Source: CAYLZN01 sp964387935
Lineage (GTDB): Bacteria > Acidobacteriota > Vicinamibacteria > Vicinamibacterales > JAFNAJ01
DNA: 7,822 bases
Reading direction: 5' to 3'
Assembly: GCA_964387935.1 (NCBI GenBank)
Contig: CAYLZN010000279.1
Span: 1-7,822 of the forward strand
The notes under the pieces are model-generated. The model saw only the letters and a program-made list of their open reading frames with translations, made no database searches and was not told the DNA's origin. The position numbers and the translations under genes were made by a program. The stretch's first letter is position 1. Each line of letters starts with the position of its first letter. This document shows positions 1-6,327 of this stretch, one piece after another.

Positions 1-1921
1 AGTACTCGTAGCGGACACCGAGACTCAGCGTAACGTTGTGCTGCACGCTCCAGCTGTCGTTGAAGTAGGCCGCCAGTTCGTGGTAGCGGTTGTTGCGCGT
101 GAAGCTGGGGGAGCCGACCGGCAGGGTCAGGACCTCACCAGGATACTTGCCGCCGGGGTCCACGGCCCCCTGGAATCGCAGGATGCGACCCAGCACGAGG
201 TTGTCGAGCGCCTGGCCGATCGTGCTGCCAAGGCCCTGCGTGGAGTTCTCGTACGCGCCGAAGGTCCGGTTGTCCTGGATGTAGACGTACGATCCGCCGA
301 AGCGGAGGTCGTGCTGCCCCTTGATCCAGGTCTGATCCTGGTAGAACTGCCACAACTGCTGCGGGCCGCCGAACGGAATGCCGCTGCCGGGGTTGTACGG
401 CAGGTAGCCCGGGAGCGCGATCTTGATGCCGCCGATGCTCGTGCGCGCGGTGTCGCGCATGTACAAGGTCGGCGTCGGGGCCCCATTCAGGGGCTGCTCG
501 TTGAAGAGGCGGTTGAACACGAACTTCGACTGGCTCGTGAACGTGTTCGACCAGACCCGCGTGTACGACCCGAGCAGGTTGTGGTTCTCGGTCTTCGCGC
601 CGGTGTCGAACCCCTCCCAGGGGCTGTTGGACACCGTACCGGCGAAGAGATCCTGCCATTGCATCGCGTACCGGAAGTAGGCGCTGCTGGCGTTGTTGAT
701 CTGCCAGTCCACGCGGCCGACGGCCTGCCACTCGTTCCGTGGATCACCGCCGCCGGCATCGGACGGGAACTGCGTCTGCACCTGGCCGAACACGGGCAGA
801 TCCGCCGGCAACTGGGAGAACGCGCCGCCAGGAATCACCCCGGCGATGCTGCCGGCGGTCACCCTGGCGCCACTGATCGGTTTCGCCTTGTAGTCCGCGA
901 AGTAAGCCTGCGTCGTGGCCGACGTCCGCGCCAGGAACTCCGGCGTCGGCACGTAGGACGTGTCGGTGTACTGGCTGCGCACGCGGATGTACTCGGCGCT
1001 GCCGAAGAAGTGCACCTTGTCCCGCTTGATCGGTCCGCCGACGGCGAACGCCGTCTGGCTGCGATCGAACGGGTCCTTCTCGATACCCCGTTCCTTGTTG
1101 TCGAACGTGTTGGTCGCGAGCGTCTCGTCCCGGAAGAAGTAGGAGGCCGATCCCCTGAGGTCGTTGGTGCCCGACTTCGTGACGACGTTGACGACGCCGC
1201 CCGACGCGCGCCCGTACTGGGCCGAGAAGTTGCTGCTGACGACGCTGAATTCCTGCACCGAATCGATCGGGACCTGCTGGCCGACACTCGCGGTGAACTC
1301 GTCGTTGTTGGCCGCTCCGTCGAGCAGCACGTTGGTTGAAGCCGATCGCATGCCGTTCAGGGCGTAGCCAGCGCCGCGCCCCGACCCGGCGCTGTCGGCC
1401 GTGTCCTGTGCCGCGTTGCCCGCCACCGCCACGAGGTCGTACACGTTGCGGGTAATGCTCGGCAGTTCGCGGATCTGGTTGGCATTGACCACCGAGGCCA
1501 CCTCGGCGGTCGAGGTGTTGACGAGCGGAGACTCGCCGACGACCTGGATGGTCTCGGTCCGCCCGCCAATCACGAGCGTGGCCGGGACCGTCACGGATGA
1601 GCCGACGAAGACCGTCGCTCTGATCTTGTACGTCGCGAAGCCTGAGAGTTCGAACGTCAGCTCGTACTCACCGGGCAGCAGGTTCGCGAAGGAGTAGTTG
1701 CCGAGCTCGTCGGTCGTGGTCGTGCGCTGCGTGCCGGCCGCCGTCAGCGTGGCGGTGACGGCGACGCCGGGCAGCACGGCCTTCTGCTGATCCACGACCG
1801 TCCCGGAGATCCTGCCGGTCTCGGTTTGCGCGAAGGTGATGGCTGGCGCGAAGGCCAGCACGAGGACGAGCGCCGCCCACCGGGCGAGGGGCGCACGCTC
1901 GCGCGACCGCCGCTGCTTCAT
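1..1921 (-). CDS. Oar-like TonB-dependent outer-membrane receptor, N-terminal part
   Basis: This gene runs off the left edge; 640 codons from its start are present and the frame is open throughout. Residues 1-31 look like a Sec signal peptide: an Arg-rich start, a hydrophobic stretch at about 15-30, then a likely cut at ITFA|Q. Residues 34-119 match a carboxypeptidase-regulatory-like beta-sandwich (GRISGTVVDQ, LGNYSFANLLPGEYEL). TETIQVVGE at 122-130 resembles a TonB box. A plug domain follows at about 133-250 (ALNGMRSASTNVLLDGA, QYGRASGGVVNVVTKSGTN), and aromatic-rich alternating beta strands of a barrel begin at about 255. Oar-type receptors of this architecture, often about 1000 residues, are abundant in Acidobacteriota. 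They import large substrates or act in surface functions, using energy from TonB. The start is fixed by AGGAGG five bases upstream (1927-1932) and by the signal peptide. The ligand cannot be read from sequence. The divergent lyase gene hints at oligosaccharide uptake, but only by position. Confidence 0.92.
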   Translation of the reverse strand, partial: MKQRRSRERAPLARWAALVLVLAFAPAITFAQTETGRISGTVVDQQKAVLPGVAVTATLTAAGTQRTTTTDELGNYSFANLLPGEYELTFELSGFATYKIRATVFVGSSVTVPATLVIGGRTETIQVVGESPLVNTSTAEVASVVNANQIRELPSITRNVYDLVAVAGNAAQDTADSAGSGRGAGYALNGMRSASTNVLLDGAANNDEFTASVGQQVPIDSVQEFSVVSSNFSAQYGRASGGVVNVVTKSGTNDLRGSASYFFRDETLATNTFDNKERGIEKDPFDRSQTAFAVGGPIKRDKVHFFGSAEYIRVRSQYTDTSYVPTPEFLARTSATTQAYFADYKAKPISGARVTAGSIAGVIPGGAFSQLPADLPVFGQVQTQFPSDAGGGDPRNEWQAVGRVDWQINNASSAYFRYAMQWQDLFAGTVSNSPWEGFDTGAKTENHNLLGSYTRVWSNTFTSQSKFVFNRLFNEQPLNGAPTPTLYMRDTARTSIGGIKIALPGYLPYNPGSGIPFGGPQQLWQFYQDQTWIKGQHDLRFGGSYVYIQDNRTFGAYENSTQGLGSTIGQALDNLVLGRILRFQGAVDPGGKYPGEVLTLPVGSPSFTRNNRYHELAAYFNDSWSVQHNVTLSLGVRYEY

Positions 1922-1926
1922 GGGAA

Positions 1927-1932
1927 CCTCCT
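1927..1932 (-). promoter_or_regulatory. Ribosome-binding site of the receptor gene
   Basis: The minus strand reads AGGAGG, five bases before the ATG at 1921. This is a full consensus Shine-Dalgarno sequence, and it decides the receptor start because the signal peptide follows directly. Confidence 0.85.
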
Positions 1933-2107
1933 GTTCTTCCATCCGGATCCCGTGTGGGGGCGGGCACGAGCCGATGACAGTGAATCTGCCTGAGAGATAC
2001 TGCAACGAGCGCTCCATTCGACCCTGCCGGAGCCCGCGCACACAAGTGCATGGTGCTCAAATGGTTGGTGGGCGCCCGTCTGGAGGCGTATCGGGTTGTC
2101 TGCGCCC

Positions 2108-2129
2108 GAAATCCACCTAAGTGGATTTC
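2108..2129. repeat. Perfect 9-bp palindrome, possible operator
   Basis: GAAATCCAC (2108-2116) and GTGGATTTC (2121-2129) are exact reverse complements separated by CTAA. No T-run follows on either strand and no gene ends nearby, so a terminator is unlikely. The 22-bp size and position, about 190 bases upstream of the receptor start and 180 upstream of the lyase start, suit a dimeric regulator site. The regulator is unknown. Confidence 0.5.
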
Positions 2130-2139
2130 TCCGAGCGTC

Positions 2140-2208
2140 TGGATCCATTCAGTTGCATCGATTCTCAATGAAGTATGAGAACCAATGGATCAGTTGCAGT
2201 GACAACTG
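2140..2208. repeat. Cluster of short direct and inverted repeats
   Basis: Within 69 bases there are two inverted repeats: TTCTCA (2162-2167) with TGAGAA (2176-2181), and CAGTTG (2191-2196) with CAACTG (2203-2208). The elements TGGATC and CAGTTGCA each also occur twice, at 2140 and 2150, then at 2186 and 2191, so the composite unit is repeated with a shorter spacer the second time. This looks like regulatory DNA rather than coding sequence. Arms of 6 bp can arise by chance, so the individual repeats are weak; their clustering in the AT-rich part of the gap is the better argument. Confidence 0.35.
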
Positions 2209-2309
2209 TCTGTAGGGAGACGCTGGTGGCGGGTCGGCGGGCGGCTGTCGCGCGGCGTGAAGGCCGCCGCGAGTCGACGGCCGGCCATCCGCGATGGCAT
2301 GATCGCGGC

Positions 2310-3176
2310 GTGCGCCCTGCCCCTTCAACTCGCCGACGCTTCCTCGTGACGTCCTGCGTCCTGCCCGTGCTGACCGCGTGCGGTGGCCGTAGCAGCTCAC
2401 CCACGAACCCGACACCGCCGCCCAGCGCCGGCCGTATCCTCTTCCGCCAGGACTTCAACACGGCCGCGCCCGGCGTCTACGACAGCAGCGCCCTCGCGGC
2501 AGGCTGGATGGGAGCGACGCCCAGCACCGGCGTCCGGGAAGGCCGCGCGTCGATTGTCGGGGGCAGCGATGCTCGCAAGGGCCGATCCCTGCGCATCCTC
2601 TACCCGCGCGGGGGCGTCAGCTCGCAGCCGAGCGGCGCCCAGTGGAAGATGAGCGTCGGGGCGCGCCACGACGAGCTGTACTGCGGGTACGACGTGCGGT
2701 TCGCTCCGGACTTCGATTTCGTCAAGGGGGGCAAGCTTCCCGGACTCGCCGGTGGCCGGGCGAACACCGGGGGCGAGAAGCCCACGGGCCGCGACGGCTG
2801 GTCCGCCCGCATGATGTGGCGCACGGGCGGCGCCGTCGTCCAGTACGTCTACCACCCCGATCAGCCCACCGAGTACGGTGAGGATTTCGACTGGAACCTC
2901 GGCGGTCAACGGGTGTTCCGCCCCGGGACCTGGCACCGCGTCGAGCACCGCATCGTGATGAACCGGCCTGGTCAGCGCGACGGCGTAGTCCAGGGCTGGT
3001 TCGATGGCGTGCTCGCACTCGACCGCCGCAACGTCCGCTTCCGCGACGTCGAGACCTTCGCCATCGACCTGTTCTACTTCAGCACGTTTTTCGGCGGAAG
3101 CGATCCGACGTGGGCGCCGACCAAGGACGAACGCGTCGATTTCGACCTCTTCGTCGTTGCGACCAGCCGGATCTGA
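2310..3176 (+). CDS. Tat-exported lipoprotein, polysaccharide lyase family 14-like
   Basis: This 288-residue protein begins with a twin-arginine signal (TRRRFLV at 7-13) that runs into a lipobox, LTAC, with the lipidated Cys at 24. It is therefore expected to be a lipoprotein exported folded. A Ser/Pro-rich linker leads to a beta-rich domain with PL14 hallmarks: KGGKLPGLAGG, WSARMMWR, QYVYHP, GTWHRVEHRIVMN, WFDG and YFSTFFGG. The catalytic residues reported for the Chlorella virus PL14 lyase vAL-1 (Lys, Ser, Arg, Tyr, Tyr) correspond to K142, S165, R167, Y179 and Y181, with SxR and YxY spacing kept. It probably cleaves a uronate-containing polysaccharide by beta-elimination; the substrate is unknown. 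I chose GTG at 2310 because it gives a compact Tat signal. GTG at 2226 has a better ribosome-binding site (AGGGAG, 2214-2219) and would add 28 Arg-rich residues. ATG at 2175 is less likely. Confidence 0.82.
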   Translation: MRPAPSTRRRFLVTSCVLPVLTACGGRSSSPTNPTPPPSAGRILFRQDFNTAAPGVYDSSALAAGWMGATPSTGVREGRASIVGGSDARKGRSLRILYPRGGVSSQPSGAQWKMSVGARHDELYCGYDVRFAPDFDFVKGGKLPGLAGGRANTGGEKPTGRDGWSARMMWRTGGAVVQYVYHPDQPTEYGEDFDWNLGGQRVFRPGTWHRVEHRIVMNRPGQRDGVVQGWFDGVLALDRRNVRFRDVETFAIDLFYFSTFFGGSDPTWAPTKDERVDFDLFVVATSRI

Positions 3177-3181
3177 CCGGG

Positions 3182-3201
3182 CCACGGTCCGACGCCCGTG
3201 G
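3182..3201. terminator. Possible bidirectional hairpin between convergent genes
   Basis: CCACGG (3182-3187) and CCGTGG (3196-3201) form a 6-bp GC-rich stem with an 8-base loop. It lies in the 29-bp gap between the stops of the lyase gene and the convergent renalase-like gene. The position suits a shared terminator. There is no T-run on either strand, so it is not a canonical intrinsic terminator. Confidence 0.3.
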
Positions 3202-3205
3202 GGCC

Positions 3206-4219
3206 TCACGCCTCCGCGAACACCTCCAGCAGACGTGTCGCCATCGCGCGGCCGCTCAGGAATGCCCCCTCGACGCGCGCCCCGCCGCACCAGTCGCCGC
3301 ACAGGCCGATCCGGAGATCGTGGTCGAACAGGAACGGCTCGCGCCGCTGCAGCGTGGCCAGTGCGAACCGCCAGCGGTGAGCGGCGGCGAAGGACCAGGA
3401 CCGAGCGGCCTCGAGCCGCGTGAGCGCGGCGAAGTCGTCGACGATGGCATCGCGAACGGCGTCTGGGGACTCCTCGAGGTGGGCCATCGACCACTCGGGC
3501 GAGGCCTGGAGCACCCACGTGTCGCGGGCGGGTCGCGTCGGTTTGCTCGAATCGCGGGCCGCCCAGGCGATGGACGCGTCGCGCACGAACGCGCCATCGA
3601 AGTCGGGCGCGAGCCGGCGTTCGTAGCCGACCAGCACGGTCCAGCACGGGGCCATCAGGATGGCCCGCGCGTCGAGCGCCAGGGTTGTGCCCTCGACGAG
3701 GGCGGCCGCCTGGGGGGCAGGGATGGCGATGACGACGTAGTCGAAGCCGCCGGCGTCGGCCCCGTCATCCGCGTACAGGTGCCAGGCCGCGTCGGTGAAG
3801 CCGAGCCGCGCGATGCGCACACCGCTCCGCACGTCGAGGTCGCGGGCGAGATCCGCGGCAAGCGCCTGCATGCCGGGCACACCCACCAGACGCTCGGCCG
3901 GGTCCGCGGGACACGTGACCCCGTCGTGCGCGAGCGTCACGAACCGGGCCTCCCAGGGCGCCGCGAGCCCGCGGGCTCGCCAGTCGTCCACCTGCGCCCG
4001 AAACGCGGGGTCCCGCGCCGTGAAGAACTGCGCCCCGTGATCGAACTGCCAGCCCTCGGTGTGGCGGGTGGCCAGGCGCCCGCCCGCGCGGCGCCCCTTG
4101 TCCAGCAGCGTCACGCGAATGCCGCAGTCCGCCAGCAGGCGCGCGCAGGTGAGGCCGGCCACGCCGGCGCCGACGATGCCGACCGAGGGCAGGGCAGCGA
4201 TCTCGGAGTTCGAGGTCAT
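3206..4219 (-). CDS. Renalase-like FAD/NAD(P)-dependent oxidoreductase
   Basis: This is a 337-residue cytoplasmic flavoprotein with no signal peptide. The N-terminus has a Rossmann dinucleotide fold: GAGVAG at 17-22 and an acidic residue D40 ending the second strand. The family motif RAGGRLATR follows at 44-52, then FDHGAQFFTAR at 59-69. Near the C-terminus, GDWCGG (308-313) with RVEGAFLSG is the second FAD-contacting motif of the amine-oxidase/renalase group. The length fits that group. Characterised bacterial renalases oxidise 2- and 6-dihydro isomers of NAD(P)H back to NAD(P)+, a repair role; whether this protein does so is inference, since the family is broad. The start is the ATG at 4219, preceded by GAGGG; a longer frame to 4273 would add 18 residues before a normal N-terminus and cross the promoter region. 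The gene is divergent from the pyrimidine operon with 78 bp between starts, so co-regulation is possible. Confidence 0.8.
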   Translation of the reverse strand: MTSNSEIAALPSVGIVGAGVAGLTCARLLADCGIRVTLLDKGRRAGGRLATRHTEGWQFDHGAQFFTARDPAFRAQVDDWRARGLAAPWEARFVTLAHDGVTCPADPAERLVGVPGMQALAADLARDLDVRSGVRIARLGFTDAAWHLYADDGADAGGFDYVVIAIPAPQAAALVEGTTLALDARAILMAPCWTVLVGYERRLAPDFDGAFVRDASIAWAARDSSKPTRPARDTWVLQASPEWSMAHLEESPDAVRDAIVDDFAALTRLEAARSWSFAAAHRWRFALATLQRREPFLFDHDLRIGLCGDWCGGARVEGAFLSGRAMATRLLEVFAEA

Positions 4220-4233
4220 GAGCGCCCTCACTC

Positions 4234-4263
4234 TTACCACATCGACTCGACCAGTGGCATACT
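4234..4263 (+). promoter_or_regulatory. Candidate sigma70-type promoter of the pyrimidine operon
   Basis: TTACCA (4234-4239) and CATACT (4258-4263) lie 18 bases apart, each matching four of six consensus positions. A transcript would start near 4270, leaving a short leader before the ribosome-binding site at 4287. The -10 overlaps a small inverted repeat, CCAGT (4251-4255) with ACTGG (4261-4265), which could be an operator. Both assignments are weak, but the 78-bp divergent gap must hold a promoter for this operon. Confidence 0.28.
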
Positions 4264-4286
4264 GGCGGCTCACGTATCACGACCCG

Positions 4287-4292
4287 AGGAGG
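4287..4292 (+). promoter_or_regulatory. Ribosome-binding site fixing the nitrilase start
   Basis: AGGAGG lies five bases before the ATG at 4298. The same frame is open far upstream, back to 3110 across the renalase-like gene, so this site and the first conserved nitrilase strand (VRCGLIQ) set the true start. Confidence 0.9.
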
Positions 4293-4297
4293 GTGAG

Positions 4298-5167
4298 ATG
4301 GCACGTCCCGTGCGGTGCGGCCTGATCCAGGCCGCCAACGTCCTCGGCCCCGAAGCCGGGCTGCCCGCGATCAAGAAGGCCATGATGGCCAAGCACGTGG
4401 ATCTCATCGCCGAGGCCGGCCGACGCAAGGTGAAGATCCTGTGCCTCCAGGAGTTGTTCTACGGGCCCTACTTCTGTGCCGAACAGGAGCCTCGCTGGTA
4501 CCAGCTCACCGAGCCCGTGCCGGACGGCCCCACGGTGGCGACCGTCCAGAAGCTCGCGAAGAAGCACAAGATGGTGATCGTCGCGCCCATCTACGAGGAG
4601 GAACAGAAGGGCGTCTACTACAACACCGCCGCCGTCATCGACGCCGACGGCACGTACCTGGGCAAGTATCGCAAGACGCACATCCCGCACTGCAAGCCGG
4701 GCTTCTGGGAGAAGTTCTACTTCAGGCCGGGCAACCTCGGTTATCCCGTGTTCGACACGGCCTTTGCGACGATCGGCGTCTACATCTGCTACGACCGCCA
4801 CTTTCCGGAGGGCGCCCGCGCGCTCGGTCTCAACGGCGCCGAGATCGTGTTCAACCCTTCGGCCACCGTCGCGGGACTCTCGGAGTACCTCTGGAAGCTG
4901 GAACAGCCGGCGCACGCGGTGGCCAACGGGTATTTCGTCGGTGCGATCAACCGCGTGGGCCACGAGGCGCCCTGGAACATCGGCGAGTTCTACGGGACGA
5001 GCTATTTCTGCGACCCGCGCGGCCGGATTCTCGCGGAGGCCCCGCGCGACCGGGATGCCGTCGTCGTCGCCGATCTGGATCTCGATCTCATCGGGGAGGT
5101 CCGCGAGGTGTGGCAGTTCTTCCGCGATCGGCGCCCCGAGGCCTACGGGGCCCTGGTGGCGCCCTGA
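4298..5167 (+). CDS. Nitrilase-superfamily beta-ureidopropionase (N-carbamoyl-beta-alanine amidohydrolase)
   Basis: This 289-residue cytoplasmic carbon-nitrogen hydrolase carries the catalytic set of the superfamily: Glu52 in LQELFYGPYF, Lys126 in KYRKTHIPH and Cys164 in YICYDRHFPE, with Glu138 as the likely supporting acid. It resembles animal beta-ureidopropionase (UPB1) over long stretches recalled from that family, including GNLGYPVF, NGAEIVFNPSAT and AINRVG. It lacks the roughly 60-70-residue N-terminal extension of the 384-residue human enzyme. The expected reaction is hydrolysis of N-carbamoyl-beta-alanine or N-carbamoyl-beta-aminoisobutyrate to the beta-amino acid, CO2 and ammonia, the last step of reductive pyrimidine breakdown. 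It is the first gene of an operon; the next begins 12 bases after its stop and encodes the first enzyme of the same path. N-carbamoylputrescine or N-carbamoyl-D-amino acid hydrolysis are alternatives, but the neighbours favour the pyrimidine role. The gene symbol is left empty because pydC in bacteria often names an unrelated amidase. Confidence 0.88.
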   Translation: MARPVRCGLIQAANVLGPEAGLPAIKKAMMAKHVDLIAEAGRRKVKILCLQELFYGPYFCAEQEPRWYQLTEPVPDGPTVATVQKLAKKHKMVIVAPIYEEEQKGVYYNTAAVIDADGTYLGKYRKTHIPHCKPGFWEKFYFRPGNLGYPVFDTAFATIGVYICYDRHFPEGARALGLNGAEIVFNPSATVAGLSEYLWKLEQPAHAVANGYFVGAINRVGHEAPWNIGEFYGTSYFCDPRGRILAEAPRDRDAVVVADLDLDLIGEVREVWQFFRDRRPEAYGALVAP

Positions 5168-5179
5168 CCAGGAGGCTCC

Positions 5180-6313
5180 ATGAGCGTCGACCTGTCGGTG
5201 TCGTTCACCGGCATCCGCTTCGAGAACCCGTTCATGCTCGCCTCGGCTCCGCCCACGGAGTCCGAGAGCAACATCCTGCACGCCTTCGAGGCGGGCTGGG
5301 GTGGCGTCGTCACCAAGACGATCGGCATGCACCCGGTCGTCAACGTCGCCGGACCGAAGACGAAGTTCCTGCGCCACTCGGCGGAGGCCGGCCGCCTCTC
5401 GATGAACAAGGGGCGCGACGGCGTCCTCCACTCGTCCTGGAACTGGGAACTCATCTCGGAGAAGCCGCTCGACTGGTGGGTGCCTCGCCTTGCGCGCATC
5501 AAGCAGGCGTTTCCCTCGCGCGTGCTGATTGCGTCGATCATGGCGGGCTCCGGGAGCGACACCGAGCTCGATCACTGGCGGACGCTCGCAATGGCCTGCC
5601 AGGACGCCGGCGCCGACGGGCTCGAGCTGAACCTGTCCTGTCCGCACATGGACCGGCCCGACATGGGGTCGAACATCGGCAAGGACCGCGAGCTGTGCTC
5701 GTTCGTGGTGCAGGTCGTCAAGGAGGTGGCCCGCGTGCCGGTCTGGGCCAAGCTCACCCCCGCGACCGCCGACATCGTCGTCGAGGCGGGGGCCGTGTTT
5801 CGTGGCGGCGCCGACGCGGTGTCGTCCTCCAACACGTGGCCCTCGCTTCCGCTCGTCGATCCCGACACGCTGCAGTGGGAGATCGAGGTCGATGGCCTGG
5901 TGTCGAGCGGCGGGCTCGGCGGTCCGTCGATCCTGCCGCTGTCGCTCGCCAAGATGGCGCAGATGACGCGGGCCTTTCCGGACCGGAGTTTCGCGGGCAT
6001 CGGCGGCATCTCGGCGTTCCACGACGCCCTCAACTACTTCCTCCTCGGATGCGGCGTGGTGCAGGTCTGCACGGCGGCGATGCTGGACCGGGCCGTGGGC
6101 CCAACCGTCATCAGGCGGCTGTGCCAGGGCTACTCCGACTTCCTGGCGCGGCACGCGGATCGCGGCTGGCACTCGCTCGAGGACTTCCGCGGCCTGCTGC
6201 GGCACTCGGTGGTGGCGCAGTCCCAGATCCGCCGCCCGGATCACGCCGCCTACCAGGGCGGCTACGAACCCGAGGAGGGCTACGCGCCCGATCCCGACCG
6301 ATCGAGCGAGTGA
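5180..6313 (+). CDS. preA: Dihydropyrimidine dehydrogenase catalytic subunit, PreA-like, without ferredoxin domain
   Basis: This 377-residue FMN-dependent TIM-barrel enzyme should reduce uracil and thymine to their 5,6-dihydro forms. Aligned by eye to mammalian dihydropyrimidine dehydrogenase, its active site is complete. N88, E90 and I92 in NWELISEK match pig N609, E611 and I613. N151, S153 and C154 in NLSCPH match N668, S670 and the catalytic acid C671. N218 and T219 match N736 and T737. K46 in TKTIG and K191 in WAKLTP are probable FMN contacts. Unlike E. coli PreA (411 residues), it ends after about residue 345 in a charged, Tyr/Pro-rich tail with no CxxCxxC motifs, so the two [4Fe-4S] clusters are absent. 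No cluster motif appears in other frames near the end, so a simple frameshift is not the cause. AGGAGG (5170-5175) sets the ATG. The PreT-type electron donor is not in the window. A class 1 dihydroorotate dehydrogenase is less likely given the pyrimidine-contact set and neighbours. Confidence 0.85.
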   Translation: MSVDLSVSFTGIRFENPFMLASAPPTESESNILHAFEAGWGGVVTKTIGMHPVVNVAGPKTKFLRHSAEAGRLSMNKGRDGVLHSSWNWELISEKPLDWWVPRLARIKQAFPSRVLIASIMAGSGSDTELDHWRTLAMACQDAGADGLELNLSCPHMDRPDMGSNIGKDRELCSFVVQVVKEVARVPVWAKLTPATADIVVEAGAVFRGGADAVSSSNTWPSLPLVDPDTLQWEIEVDGLVSSGGLGGPSILPLSLAKMAQMTRAFPDRSFAGIGGISAFHDALNYFLLGCGVVQVCTAAMLDRAVGPTVIRRLCQGYSDFLARHADRGWHSLEDFRGLLRHSVVAQSQIRRPDHAAYQGGYEPEEGYAPDPDRSSE

Positions 6314-6327
6314 GGAGACCGATCCAG

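Larger units (their letters stand above)
1922..2309. other. Divergent intergenic region with inverted repeats
   Basis: This 388-bp gap separates the minus-strand receptor gene from the plus-strand lyase gene and should hold both promoters. The part from about 2100 to 2215 is clearly richer in A+T than the flanking genes and contains all the inverted repeats listed separately. The part from 2220 to 2309 is again GC-rich. I see no convincing small gene; the frames open here have poor third-position GC and no recognisable protein. I could not assign a clean -35/-10 pair on either strand. Confidence 0.6.

Noticed and set aside
38..1339. Plus-strand open frame of 433 codons
   Set aside because: It is antisense to the TonB-dependent receptor, which shows a signal peptide, ordered domains and a consensus ribosome-binding site.
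2108..2129. Intrinsic terminator
   Set aside because: No T-run on either strand and no gene ends beside it.
2397..3647. Minus-strand open frame of 416 codons
   Set aside because: It is opposite the lyase and out of frame with the renalase-like gene, with no recognisable motif.
3110..4297. Upstream extension of the nitrilase frame
   Set aside because: It crosses the antisense renalase-like gene and has no similarity to any protein I know; AGGAGG at 4287 marks the true start.
5660..5680. Apparent loss of the catalytic Cys because the loop after the NLSCPH motif has Ile166 where the mammalian enzyme has GLACG
   Set aside because: The catalytic Cys671 of the mammalian enzyme is the one in NLSCPH, which is conserved here as Cys154; the later loop Cys is not the catalytic acid.
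5180..6313. Assignment as dihydroorotate dehydrogenase
   Set aside because: The NWELISEK and NLSCPH contacts match dihydropyrimidine dehydrogenase, and the neighbours belong to pyrimidine breakdown rather than synthesis.
4315..6327. The permease frame is open back to 4315, suggesting a giant 1167-residue protein
   Set aside because: Everything before 6328 is an out-of-frame shadow of the nitrilase and preA-like genes; the permease has its own start and ribosome-binding site.
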